Source of the DNA: Taeniopygia guttata
Lineage: Eukaryota > Chordata > Aves > Passeriformes > Estrildidae
DNA length: 64,000 nucleotides
Assembly (NCBI RefSeq): GCF_048771995.1
Contig: NC_133032.1
Coordinates: 22,049,501-22,113,500, forward strand
Reading direction: 5' to 3'
How positions within the stretch are numbered: position 1 is the first letter of the stretch; every line of letters begins with the position of its first letter. Below the pieces are notes generated by a model. That model made no database searches and was not told the DNA's origin. It worked only from the letters and a program-made list of their open reading frames with translations. Below are positions 49,648-61,135 of the stretch, piece by piece. The translations under genes were made by a program, and so were the position numbers.

Positions 49648-49766
49648 CTATGGTGAGGAACTGTGGCAGTCTCTGATTTTATCTGTTTCCATAGACAATG
49701 CTTTCTCTTTTGGTTCTTGTTTAACTTGGCTCACACAAGTAACAACACCCTCTGTATTTTCTTCAG
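49648..49766 (-). CDS. CARF: CARF last exon with stop codon
   Basis: It encodes [20 protein letters not shown] through DCHSSSP, then TAG at 49650-49648. The conserved [10 protein letters not shown] contains VKQE, which fits the sumoylation consensus (hydrophobic-K-x-E). The tail differs from the human one and is shorter. Acceptor GTTTTTAAG|CTGAAG. Confidence 0.92.
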
Positions 49767-52700
49767 CTTAAAAACAAAAATCAAACATTGAAGTTCAAAC
49801 TCCATTGAGAATGCTTCAGCCCCAATAACTGTGCATTTAAAAGAAAAATATTTCAGGAACTCAAGCTAATGGTTAAGGCATATAGGAAGTTTACTGCTTT
49901 TTAGCTTGACAGCCAGTTATGTCACCTACTTTGCTCTAAAACATTGCAAGTTGACATGAACCTACTACAGCAAGGCTCCCCTTGAGTAACAATATTTAAA
50001 CCAATTTATAAAAAAAATGTTTGGAGATCTAAAATCACATTCACAACAAAACGTATTTCCTCTTTCCCATGGAAAAATAAAAAAACTGATTAAAATTGTC
50101 TGAAAGAAGTCTGTCTTGGAGTTCCCCACTATCAACACATTTGTCTCCTTTCTTCAAGACACACAGAACAAAATCCACTTTATTTTCTCTATCCTAATAT
50201 TTATTAGTATGTATTATTGAGAAAACTGCAACTTACAAAGTGCTGGCTGGCTGTCCACAATCCGTACTGGAATAGTCTGCACATCCCCCAAGAGAATCTG
50301 ATGCATTCCTCCTTCCAGGCCCCTGGAGTCATCCACCCCTTCAGCTGGCACCAGCTGGCCCATGGCAACCAGACTCTGATCAGAGGCAGGCAGAGCCCCA
50401 AAAGCAGGCACAGCAGCACTGTCCTGTGTTAGGCCAGCACCTGCTTGCAGACTGTGCCCCTGACTCAATGCTAGAGAATGGCTGCCTATTGCACCCCCCA
50501 GGGAATCCAGGAGACCTGCAGGGCTGGAAGGGGAATGGTTATTTACAGCTAACAGGGCTGCTGATCCGTTTGTTGAGGTAAATGCTGACTGCAGCTGTAA
50601 TCCCTGTGAAAGAGAAGGCAGAAGTACCAACATAGCAGCATTTACAGCAGAAGGAGTTTGCATTTAACAGCATGTATTGTCTAGGCTGCTTTTGACTTCC
50701 TACTCATTAACTCTTCTGAACACTCAATTCCAGCAACTCTAGGCTCAAAATGTACTTGAAAACAATTAGGACAATGGAATCCAGCAGCATTTAGAAGATT
50801 GCTTATGACCATAAAGTTCTAATTTTGGATTGATATTCAGTTTCAGATCATTCCCCAGTACTGCCAGTTCCCACAAGAGGTGGGTACTACAAGCTAAGTA
50901 CACTGCTTTAAATAAAATTATGTGAGATAGAGTCAGGCTGCCCTCAGGAAGAGAAGAAACAGCAAGTAGAACAGAATCTTACTACAGATTGTATTTCTAA
51001 GGAAAAGATCATGCATTTTGTTGGGGTTCAGGAAATATGAAGGCAGATTTTCAAAGAAGTTAAGGAAGAGGGATAAGAGAGCCAGCTTCAAAGGGAGATA
51101 AGCTTTAGAAGAAGCTCTTTTAGCATGACATTCTTATCCCTCCCTCTTCAGCCTTTCAACCTGCAAGTTTACAGCTATGAGCTAGGAGCAGTTTCAGGAT
51201 TTTAAGGTATTTTCTTAAGCGGCTGGAGAAGGATTTAAAAGGAATAAACAAGACTGCCTTATCTCCCTGCAGTTTTGCAGAATTTTCATTATGAAATGAC
51301 TGGACCATGGGGCAAATGAACAGGTACTTGGTTTGAGGTAGAAACCCACTGCTTTTATCCTCTTGGTTTTGCCTTCACAAGAGACTCTAACTTCAAAATG
51401 CCGTGGGATTCCCTGCGCCACAGCTAAATGTGACATGCAAGAACAACCAGAGTAGGAGCTGACAGCTACTTCGAAGTCCCAGTGTTACCCAGCTATGTTA
51501 GGGATCAGCTGAGAGGGAACTTGCTGTTCTCAGCTTGCCTTCAGCACTTCATGTTTGATGTTCTGTAAATGATTTGACTGTACCTGAAGTTGTGCAAATA
51601 TCTTGGGCTGAAGTGAAGAGAATGAAGACATGAGCTGAGCTGTTTCTGGTATCAAGGACTCCCCACTCTGGTTGGATTCTGCTTTGGTGATGACTGACTC
51701 CACTCCTGAGCTCCCTATGGTATCAAAGTAAAGAAGCAGACAGTTATGTCAAATCTCTTCTTCCCGTTTAATAAAATCCTCCCCTGTGAACCAAACTCCC
51801 TTCAATCTCAATACAGATATACAGAAGACACATAGATACATACATATATGCTGTTCTCTTTGCAGAACTTGGAGATAAATAATAAGACTAGGTATGACAA
51901 AAAGACAAAACTGCAGGAAGTTTGTATGTATCTGTACAGAGCAAAAACCAGAGGCACCAAAATAAATCTGTTCTTGAATTTCACCCTACACTATGCTTCG
52001 AATATGTAGTTAGAAAATAAAAGCTGAAACGTTTCTAGCAAAGCAGCAAATAATTTGACAATATCTATACCTGAGTAAGGGCTTAAAAACACACATGTAT
52101 CAAAAGAAAGGGCTGTCTTTCAAAATAAAATCTACAGAGGAAATTTTCTGTGTCTCACCACTCCCTTCCCATCTTTGCAAAATCAGCATAACTTCTATGC
52201 AATATCATCCAAAGTCCATTTATCTGGAGGTCTTTCAGCCTACAGATTACATAATATACTCAAAATTCTTATTTAATGCAAGACTGTTGGACTTCATCTC
52301 CTGAAGTTTGGCAAAAATTGAGATTTGCTTATAACAATTTCTGCAAGAAAACTTCTCATGAGATCATTCCATTTCCTGTTTGAGCCACCCAGAACATTTT
52401 GGTTAAGCTTTATGCAGACACAGACACCGCGCAGCTTCTTATTTCTCAGTTCCACTGTTATGGAGGTAATAGAAGAACTTGCCCTATGAATGCAGATTAG
52501 TCTGGTGAATGCAAAAAAATTGAGACTGGTCAATTGCAAAACATTTTCTACCACAAAATCATAGGAAAATTTTCCAGCAATCTGAGTGGAGGTACATTTT
52601 TCAACATATGTAATAATCTGCAGACTCTTAACTATTGCAACTGACTGGAAAAGACATACAAACCTATAAATCATCTTGAACACAAGTACTTCAAATATTT

Positions 52701-55700
52701 AGACTCTTTTGAATATTATACAGAGATCGCATATGCATATGTGAATGTTCACATGCAGAAAGAGACAGCTGTTCTCTCCCTGTGTTGTATTCTACAGCAA
52801 CACCCCCAGGAAAAAAGGTAATAGTTCAACTTCTCCTCTACTTGCTACAAAGAAAGATGTATCACATGGAGATAAGGCATTCTGCACAAACAAGTTCTGT
52901 TACTGCCTAATTTCCTAAATGTACAGTTGTCTCCATTTGGCACAAGTTGAAATTAAAACAAATATGTATATTAAAACATATATGTTGAAATTAAAACAAA
53001 TATGCATACAGTTCCTACAAAAGTCATCCTTGATGACCTCTACCACAGCTGTTGAGCTCTTGAAGGCACAACTATCCTGTGTCTCTCCACAAAAGCACAG
53101 TAATGCCAATATTAACACAGGCAGGTGTTACAGTGAGCTCATGGGCATTGTTTCCCCTTCCCCGGGACCCTGTGACTCTGATCAAGATAACCCTGGATCC
53201 TCCTTCCTGCCCCAACAGGGCTGGCGGAAAGCCAGGAAAGCCCACCCTGTCCAAAGTCTATATAGACCCCTGACATTTCCTGTTCGTTCTCTTTTGCCCC
53301 GCTCTCCCATGGACAACACAGAATAAAGAGAGCTGAACCAACTTATCTCAGGGTAAGAGCCTCTTTTAGAAATCTTTGCCATCTCCTGATATTCCTCCCC
53401 TCACAGCCTCTAATCTCTGAGCTAGCCTGATTATTTGGGGGGCTGTGTGAGGGGGGGAACGACAGGCATGCAAGCTTAAGCACAGTAAGTCTGTTCACAT
53501 TGCAAATTAATTTTTTTTCCTAAAAAACAAGACTTCCTTAAAAAAGAGGGACACTGTTCAAGTTGAATCTAAAAACTAACCTCTTCTACTTTCACAGTTG
53601 TAAACATTAGAATTCTTCCCTAAAAGTACCAAGCATACATAATGCTATTCAGTTCAAATTAAACCACTGCAGCAACAGCCAAAATAAGTTTAAAAATCCC
53701 AAATGAAACAGAGCCCAAACTTTGCCTTTTTGAAACAGTAAATGCACTGGTGTACATGGAACTGATTCACAGAAATTAGGTTCACCATGTCGTTGAGGAG
53801 AACCCATGCAGTGAGCCGAACCTCTGAGGGTTTATATTTCTTGCTACAACAAATAAGAAATTGGCCCATGTTATTCCCTGACCTAAGGGGAAAGGGACAC
53901 AAACACACCAGGACTTTTTCAGGCAAGAACCACAGGATAACTGTTGACACAAGTAAATCCTGACCTTGACAACTGTGGCCAGTGCCCCTTTGGTCTCTGT
54001 AAGCTTCTCTATCAGCTGTCTAGAACAAAATGTACCCACCACCATTTTTGAGTTAAATGGGGAAACCAGCTGGCTCTGCTACTGAGATAAAAAACATCTG
54101 CAAAGTCTGCAGCATGATCTGAACATGTGCACACAATTAGGCTCTTCAACCTCACTTCAGTCATGTCCCTGCTAAAAGCCAGGGATAGTTCTGATGAATT
54201 TCACATCAAACCTATTACACAGAGGATAGGGAAAGCATGTACAAACACGAGGAAAAGTTCTTCTGGTGTCACATTAGACAAAATATTCTTGAAACAAGGG
54301 TGGGAAGGGCAGAATAATCATACTTAAATTTATTACCAGCCACCATAATCCAAAAGAACATCTTAGCCTATGTGTAATTCTAACTACATGGGTAGCAAGT
54401 AGATCTAGTTACAAACACCTCTATTTTGTCTTAGTACATGTTTTGAAATTGAAATAAGAGTAATAGGAACCCAGTTTCAATGAAGAAAAAACAGCGTAAC
54501 ATCTACAAAAAAACAGTCCTTCAACCAAGAATGCATAGAAGTAAGCTGATAGAGAAATCTACCATATCTATACTCTAGTTTTGCAACAGATTAGGAAGCC
54601 CAACAATCACTGGGAAGAGATGATACTTGGGTGCCACATTAATGAAGTAGTTACATCACAAAGAACTGAAGAAATACATCTTTCAGCTCTGCTGCCATTT
54701 AACACCCGTGTTTCTATTTCTGTTCTAAGCATCAAGGAAAAGTGGAAAAGATTGCTTTTAATTCCAACAACTGAAATACAGTGCTTGTTCTTCAGTGCCT
54801 GATCCTAGCACTGGAACTCATCAGGACAATGACTTTTGAGAAGCAGGAGTCTCAATGTGCATTGAAGTCCCTTTCAGCAAGACATTTAAAGACATGTGAA
54901 GCACAAACCACCTGGAAATTCAAGTGCCCTGATGGGTCCTAGTATTGTGTCCCCTGACAGACATATCTGTTCAGTAGTAACTTAATTCTCTCTAAAGAGG
55001 TATTATTAGCACCTTCATCCAACATAAAACACTCTTTCCAGACAACCATCCCTTTAAAATTTTTGTTTGCTTAAAGACGCTAAATAAAAACCAAATTGAT
55101 ACTTTTAATACTTCTGCCAACAACATCACAACTATGCATTTTTTTTCTACACATGGAGTCAAACACAAAAAAAAAACCAAAAAAAACAATGAAATAGTTA
55201 TAGCAAAATAATCATTCTTAAGTTCACCTGAGTGACAGGACATGACAGCAACCTCCCAGGAGGGAAAATGAACTTCTGTGACATAGCTAATAAAACACAT
55301 TTGGAGACACAGGTTATACATTCAGTCCTACCATCTGAAGGTGGTGAGGCAAACGCAACAGTCACTGTTTCTGTGAGGACATTCCCACTGTCTGTGGTCC
55401 ATTGCAGCTGAAAGGAAAAAGGACTCAGTTCTCAGAAATGGTGCAAGCTTGTCTACGGGAACAGAGGCTCGATACAGGACTGACAAGGAAACAGTGTCTA
55501 AAACTACATGTTTTTTACTTTTTTTTATGATTATGCATTTTAGGACCTCTTGATTCACAAAAAAAAAAAAGTACTGTAAAAGATTTTTAAACATGCACTG
55601 TGTATCAGGAAGATTATCTGCTTTATCTGCTCATAACAGTTAAATGACTTTAAAATAGAAAACAGTCAAATCATTTGGCTAACTAACAAACACACTCACT

Positions 55701-58700
55701 CACCTGGGCTACACTAGTGTAGGGAGAGGGAAAAGACTGATGACATAGCATGATTTAACAGTACTGTTTTCAAAGCTAATTTTAAATCAGCCATTTCCTA
55801 GAAGTTAGTCTCATAACTGGGAAAATTAGGATCACTGTGTACCCTTTATTACTCAATACATGGGAAAAAATTAAGGAACAAGACTTAAGAGTTACTGAGT
55901 TTGGAAGATTTAACTCCAACCTCACTGCACTTGCTATAAAGTGCATTTATTACTATGTAAACATTCAAAATATTTATTAAGTCCTAATTAAGATGGCACC
56001 TGAGATACACTTCATCCTCATTTTTTCAGCTACTGAAAAGTAGTAGTAACTTCTTCAAAACATAGACAATGACAAAGCCATTAAAAGAATTTTATGCCAC
56101 ATGTCAGTTTTTCTACACCAATGGCTTCCAGTTCTAGGATATCCAGAAGTGCTAATATGGTTATTTGCCAACCAACTAACAGCAATCTAATGCTGAAAGC
56201 ATAAATACTGAATAAGGTCAGAAGGTTTATTCACATTTAATCCAGTCTTACTCAGCCACAGATTCCACTGAAAATATTGCTGCTGCAAATATAAAGTCAC
56301 ATAAAATTTTGGATGAAATACAGCTAAGTGGTAAAAATTAAGATTTCCAGTATTTAACTCCAAAAATCAAAAAGATACACAAAGGCCAACATACCGTTGC
56401 TGGGATACTTTCTGAATTATACACCATCTCTCTATTCCTTAGGGACTTCTGCACTTCATGAATGTGGTTCTTGATGTCATTCACAGTGGGGAAGAAGGAC
56501 AGGTTATGTCTTTCTGGCACTTCATCAGGTGTGAACAATTCTCTTTCCACATACTTTCTGTCATATGTTAAAGGACATTTATTACCATACTTAAATATAT
56601 TCCACTATTTCGTGCTGTTAAGAGACACTGCTACCTTCTCCCTCCCCTTGTTGCAATGACAAGACAAAAGTAAGCTCAATGATCTACTGTGCCAGTTCTT
56701 TGTGAATCAGCTACAGAATTTGGAAGTTTATTAAGTAACTTTAGCATTTATTCAAGTAACTTTAAAGAGTACAGCAGCTCTTAGTGGCTATCTACAATGA
56801 TATGAAAAGACAGCAACAGCTGGGAAAAACAGACTTATGACATCTGGGAATTAGATTTCGTAATGCACCAGCACTGCCCTTTAGCTGTGCTTTAGCTGCA
56901 AACCAAATTAATCAAATACAAAAGTAGATATAGCGTTATAGACTGAGAGCACTGCAGACAGTTCTGTACCTTAGCTGCTTCCTCACTGCATAGACCTGCT
57001 CTACTCCCTGAGACACCAGTTCTCGGATCTTGTCTGCCACTTGAGGGTGAAGTCGAGAAGGCAGAGTACTGTTCTCATCTCTAATGACTTCCTCCTCCTC
57101 CTCAGGAGAAGACATGGAATGATGGGACGGTGAAGCAGGGAGGCAGGAAGTTTCCATTTCATGATATTGGTGGGCTTGCTGAGTAGGTAACTGTACATAC
57201 CACCTGGCAAGAAGGACAGAGTTTATACACACAATTCTCAAACAAAGGCAATAAATTACTGTCCTGAGGGAACAGTCTGAGAACTAGCAACAACTAGTCA
57301 GCGTGACAAGTTTTTATAGGCCCTGAGCAAGAAGATATCTTTCAGAACTCAGGGCCTTCTCACACCTTTCAATGCAAAATGAACTAGATCAACCCCAAAA
57401 CAATACAATTATTTCTATCAATACCCTGCATGGAAACACCTGCTGAAGTTCCATAGCTTAGTGCTTAACACATTTACCAAATTCATGCTTCAGTGCTACA
57501 GAAGTCTTACTGACATTGTGGATTATTTTTACTATTAATAAGTGACTAAGTAAAAAAAAAAAAAAAAAAAGACCAAGTAAAATACTGCTCTTTTTCTGCT
57601 TCATTTGTGAAAATAAAGAAAAAAGTGGAAGTTTCACCTGAGGACACCACCAGCATCTATCAAGTTCTTCTTCAGCATGTTGAATGCTTTCTCCTGCTCC
57701 ATTCTTATGATTTTCTTGTCAATTTTAGGGTCAGTAGGAACCCTGTATTCTGGAAACTTTTGAACCTTTTTAATATAGATCCTTCCAAGGAGGAATAAAA
57801 AAAGTTCTCCATCAGTATACTTTGTCCTTGGGAAGGGAAAGGCAAAAATCCCACTTACTTCATATCAGGCATAAATATAGGAAAAGTTCAAGCAGAGTGA
57901 TGTCAGGTCTATGGAGTCTCTAAAAGAACTGTAAAATTCCTAAGGATACATTAATAGATATGGATGCAGGCAGACACACTTCTGTTCTGGTCTGCAAGCC
58001 ACTCAGCCAGAGTGATTTTACTCCTCAGAAAAAGCCCTCGTCCCTCAGTATAGTAAAAGCAAAACACCAATTGCAAACAGGCTGCTGTTCACTCAGCTAT
58101 GCAGAACTGAGCACATACCTAGCTGCAACTATCATCAAATACACTTTTAGCTCAGTAAAAACTGAACAAGCACCCAGGAGAATGCTCAAAAGTGAGGGAA
58201 AAAAACCATTAGTGTTAAAGGAGAAAATCCCCAGTGAATAGGAACAATTTTAACTCCTTCAGCACACAGGACATATGCTAAACTAGGATGATTGACTGGT
58301 ATCAGTGCAATCAAAAGCCTGAAGAAGAAACAACAAATAAGATAAAGTTTTAGAAGCAGAAATACTAAAGGACACCACGATAACTTGTGAATGCTCAGGT
58401 AGATAACGAATCCCACTTGTATTTCACAGAGTGATGTACCGCTACTTTGCATTCAGGGAATCTATCAAATTTCAGCCTTATTCAGTCAGACAGGACAGCA
58501 TTTCCTCCTTACCTCTAAATGAGTATCAACCTAAAGTTATCAAAGGAGATAAAGCATAAGAGCTACTGTGAATATCAGCTACCACCCCAAACCAGTGCTT
58601 TGCCATGGCTCACAGCAAGAATTCTTTCTTAGGATGCTCAGTCACTCTTACAGCTTTATATATAATTCTTACCTTGCTGGACAAGTAGCTTTGTACAGCT

Positions 58701-61135
58701 GGCTAGAGGTGCTTTCCTGCTCACCAGCTTTTTTGGGCTGAAATCCTTTCCTCCTTGGCCCATACTGGCACTCCATTACAATGGCTCTGCTTCCTGGAAG
58801 CAGAAAGTAATGCACTCTGTTCAAGCAATCATTTAATTCATTACACTAAAATACAACTACAGAAGAGATGAGAGTTCTTTCTGTTTGCCATAAGACTATT
58901 CAGAAGGCAGAACTCTCAGGTATAGCAAGCAAATACAATGCAAATGCTTCTCTCCCAGCACGTAAGAACACAGAGCACTTTAAACCATTTCTTAAACTTA
59001 TTACACCTCACAGCACTCCTCAACATATGTGAGGGCAAAATACTGGACTTTGCCCTGGTGAGCACCAGTACTTTACAAGATGAGAAGTCTTGCAAGCTAC
59101 CAAAGGAGCACAATACTGGTAATAAACATAAGATGCAGAACCCTCAAAACAACAGAGAATATCCACAGCTGAAATCAAAGGTGTGATGGTTTTGGATGGG
59201 ATAGAGTTAACTTTCTTCACAGTAGTCAGTGTGAAGCTGTGTTTTGGATTTGTGCTGGAAACGGTGCTGATAACACAGGGATGTTTAGTTACTGCAGAGC
59301 AGGGCTTACACAGAGTCAAGGCCTTTTCTGCCTCTCACCCCACCCCACCAATGAGGAGGCTGAGGGAGACAAGGAATTGGGACAGGACACAGCTGGGACA
59401 GCTGACCCAAAATGACCGAAGTCATATTCCGTGTCATATGGCAGCATGTGCAGCATATAGAGCCAAGGGAAGCAGGAGGAAGGTGGGGGACATTCAAAAG
59501 TCAGAGCGTCTGTCTTCCCAAGTAACCAGTACAAATGATGGTGTCCTGCTGTCCTGGGGATGGGAAGTTGTGAAAGAATTTCTTACTTTACTTTGTGTGT
59601 GTGTGTGGATTGTCCTTTACCTTTTAAACCGTTCCTATCTCAGCCCATGAGTTTTCTCACTTTTACCTTCCCGATTCTCTCCCCATCCCACCGGGGAAAT
59701 GAGTGAGCAGCTCTGTGGTGATTTCCAGCTGGGGTCAACCACGAGACAAGGTCAGCAGACATTTCCAGCTTCTTGCTTAAATCAACATTTCAGACCATGC
59801 TGTTCCATAAAAGCTCAGCCTTGCAGTTAAGAAATTTTAACTGCTAAATAGCGGCTTCAGCACAGCACACCCACACAAACCAAACAGGCTCAAACAAATA
59901 CTGCTTTTCTCCAAATTTGAATTAAGTGATTTCTTCCAGTCAGACCTCTAACAAAAGGGATTGACAAGCAAAGCATTAAAGTGGTCAAGAAAGGAACATC
60001 TTCCAAATTTCTTCTACATCACACTTAGTTATCTTTTATTTACAGTTCATGTATTCAAGTATGCAGGCAAGGAGCTGCCTATGCCACAAGTGATATGCCC
60101 AAAAACATTTGAAGTATTATAACAGCAACATAATGTGTTTCCATGAGATACCAAATGATTTGGATGAAACATGCATATGGTCTCATATATATGTTGGGAA
60201 TAAAAAGGGGTAAGTTCCTTTAATTTTATTCTTAGTTTTCTTTTATCTCACAGTTTATGGCTGAAGCTTTAAAACTGGTGCTAACATTTCCCTTTTTAAG
60301 TAACTCTCAGGAAAAAAAAGAATTAAAAACCCCAAATATAACCTACATTCCTCTCACTCATTTTCTGTATGCAGCAAGTAAAGCCCGTTCATTTTATATC
60401 CAAATTAAACTCTTTGTAATTTCATATATGTACTGCATGAGCTAAATATACAATTACCAACCTGCAAAGTCTGCATGAACATTTCATAAAGAACTCCAAA
60501 TGCCAAAAGTCTCTCTGCTGAGGTCTGTTTGAATTTATTTATTACTTTAATGTTTGCAACTTAAATAGTTTATTGACTCCTGTGGAGTAAACTCTTCTAA
60601 AGATCTTCAAGTTAGGCAAGAATAATTGAACAAGGTCTTACCCTTATGAGAACTTACAGGTCCTAATAGAGGAGATGGGACCTCCCCCTAAAGACCTCAT
60701 CACAAGAAGCCCCATCAAATGGTATTAGCTAATCTATAAAGGACAAAGGGAAATAATCATGGCAAAACATAAAAAAATAAACAAGCTCCTTCAGGCTCTC
60801 ACAGCAGTGCGCAAGCTGCTCCTTTTTTTATGTTTGCGTCTTGACCTTATCAGAACTAAGGAACAACATAAAGATTCTTCTTTGCAGCCAGCTGGGAGCT
60901 GATGTTGCAATGTGGAAAGTAGTTATTAAAATAAAAGTTAGTTACCTGCATTGACAAAGGGGATCCCATCATATGGGACATACTGAGATTTCCACATCAA
61001 CCGTGTGGCGGGTTTGGCTGGGCTTGGAGACTGGCGCGTCCCCCACACACTCTGTGTCTGCTGCTTGTGTAGCGTGAGAACGCTCTCTAACTCTGCCTCG
61101 CTCACACAATAGCCGCGGTACGAGTCCCCAATTCT
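49648..61135 (-). CDS. CARF: CARF, calcium-responsive transcription factor (ALS2CR8), partial, nine 3' exons
   Basis: The join on the minus strand is 60946-61135, 58673-58793, 57638-57781, 56970-57203, 56395-56557, 55332-55407, 51584-51714, 50237-50603 and 49648-49766. It totals 1,545 nt, exactly 515 codons including TAG, and every junction phase agrees. The product begins [17 protein letters not shown] and contains the strongly conserved CARF core ([53 protein letters not shown]), then a divergent Ser/Gln-rich C-terminal region. By family knowledge CARF binds calcium-response element 1 of the BDNF promoter and activates transcription in neurons after calcium influx. Human CARF is about 725 residues, so roughly 210 N-terminal residues lie beyond 64,000. 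No disruptions are seen. Confidence 0.95.
50237..50603 (-). CDS. CARF: CARF exon (C-terminal activation-type region)
   Basis: This 367-nt exon encodes [20 protein letters not shown] through the conserved [20 protein letters not shown]. It is rich in Ser, Gln, Ala and Leu with few charges, as in many transcription activation regions. Acceptor TTTCACAG|GGATTA, donor GCACTTT|GTAAGT. Confidence 0.94.
51584..51714 (-). CDS. CARF: CARF exon (Ser/Gln-rich region)
   Basis: It encodes [20 protein letters not shown] and on to [28 protein letters not shown] is conserved; the start is variable. Borders: ACCATAG|GGAGCT and CTTCAG|GTACAG, phase 0 out. Confidence 0.93.
52946..53012. repeat. Imperfect tandem duplication, period 38 bp
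   Basis: GTTGAAATTAAAACAAATAT begins at 52946 and again at 52984. The copies differ at one base soon after (GTATA versus GCATA). Confidence 0.9.
53126..53464 (+). mobile_element. Solo LTR, class II (ERVK-like) endogenous retrovirus
   Basis: A 339-bp unit starts TGTTACAG and ends AACGACA. It is flanked by GGCAGG (53120-53125) and GGCATG (53465-53470), a 6-bp target duplication with one mismatch, as expected for class II retroviruses. Inside are a TATA box TATATAG (53259-53265) and a poly(A) signal AATAAA (53322-53327), spaced as in an LTR, giving plus orientation. No retroviral genes are adjacent, so it is a solo LTR formed by recombination. It lies antisense to CARF. Confidence 0.75.
55332..55407 (-). 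CDS. CARF: CARF small exon
   Basis: This 76-nt exon encodes [20 protein letters not shown] and [14 protein letters not shown] directly matches the human protein as remembered. Borders: TTTCAG|CTGCAA and CAGATG|GTAGGA. Confidence 0.93.
56395..56557 (-). CDS. CARF: CARF exon
   Basis: It encodes [20 protein letters not shown], then [20 protein letters not shown] and YNSESIPAT, a conserved segment of CARF. Acceptor TATGACAG|AAAGTA, donor GCAACG|GTATGT, phase 0 out. Confidence 0.94.
56970..57203 (-). CDS. CARF: CARF exon (end of core domain, acidic linker, VSQGVEQVY helix)
   Basis: It encodes [20 protein letters not shown], then an acidic linker containing [13 protein letters not shown], then the conserved [20 protein letters not shown] and [12 protein letters not shown]. 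The glutamate run is coded by a GAG-rich tract that could vary in length. Borders: CTTGCCAG|GTGGTA and GCTAAG|GTACAG. Confidence 0.95.
57552..57570. repeat. A homopolymer (about 19 A)
   Basis: A run between GTAA and GACCAAG in a CARF intron. Confidence 0.8.
57638..57781 (-). CDS. CARF: CARF exon (core domain)
   Basis: It encodes [20 protein letters not shown] through [15 protein letters not shown]. Lysine-rich and highly conserved. Borders: TTGGAAG|GATCTA and GTCCTCAG|GTGAAA. Confidence 0.95.
58673..58793 (-). CDS. CARF: CARF exon (core domain, basic segment)
   Basis: It encodes [20 protein letters not shown] through LYKATCPA. It holds the basic [10 protein letters not shown] stretch and conserved cysteines, probably part of the DNA-binding fold. 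Borders: CTTCCAG|GAAGCAG and CCAGCAAG|GTAAGA. Confidence 0.95.
58794..60945 (-). other. CARF intron of about 2.2 kb
   Basis: About a quarter of it is the LTR at 59,182-59,748. The rest is AT-rich with nothing recognised. Confidence 0.75.
59182..59748 (+). mobile_element. Avian endogenous retrovirus LTR (ERVL/ERV type), about 567 bp
   Basis: It starts TGTGATGGTTTTGGATGGG and ends GGGGTCAACCACGAGACA. It includes characteristic phrases of a very common avian LTR family: GTGTTTTGGATTTGTGCTGG, CACAGAGTCAAGGCCTTTTC, GTCTTCCCAAGTAACC and CTCCCCATCCCACCGGGG. A short (GT)n run lies near 59,597-59,609. AGGTG before TGATGG and AGGTC after the end could be a weathered 5-bp target duplication. Plus orientation, antisense to CARF. 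A 155-codon open frame across it is incidental. The exact subfamily name is not asserted. Confidence 0.75.
60946..61135 (-). CDS. CARF: CARF exon (start of conserved core domain)
   Basis: It encodes [20 protein letters not shown] through [19 protein letters not shown], near-identical to human CARF as remembered. The acceptor is TTTCCACGCAG|AGAATT and the donor CAATGCAG|GTAACT, phase 0 in and phase 1 out. It is rather CpG-rich compared with its flanks, as strongly constrained exons often are. Confidence 0.95.

Larger units (their letters stand above)
51715..55331 (-). other. CARF intron of about 3.6 kb
   Basis: It contains an imperfect 38-bp tandem duplication (52,946-53,012) and an LTR insertion (53,126-53,464). 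A minus-strand open frame at 52,294-52,683 has no splice context or family match. The smaller CARF introns hold nothing recognisable apart from an A run at about 57,552-57,570. Confidence 0.75.

Noticed and set aside
52294..52683. 129-codon minus-strand open frame in a CARF intron
   Set aside because: It is not needed for CARF, whose flanking exons join in phase without it. No acceptor/donor pair or known domain was found.
59183..59650. 155-codon plus-strand open frame
   Set aside because: It lies entirely within an LTR that matches a common avian family. No retroviral protein motif is present.
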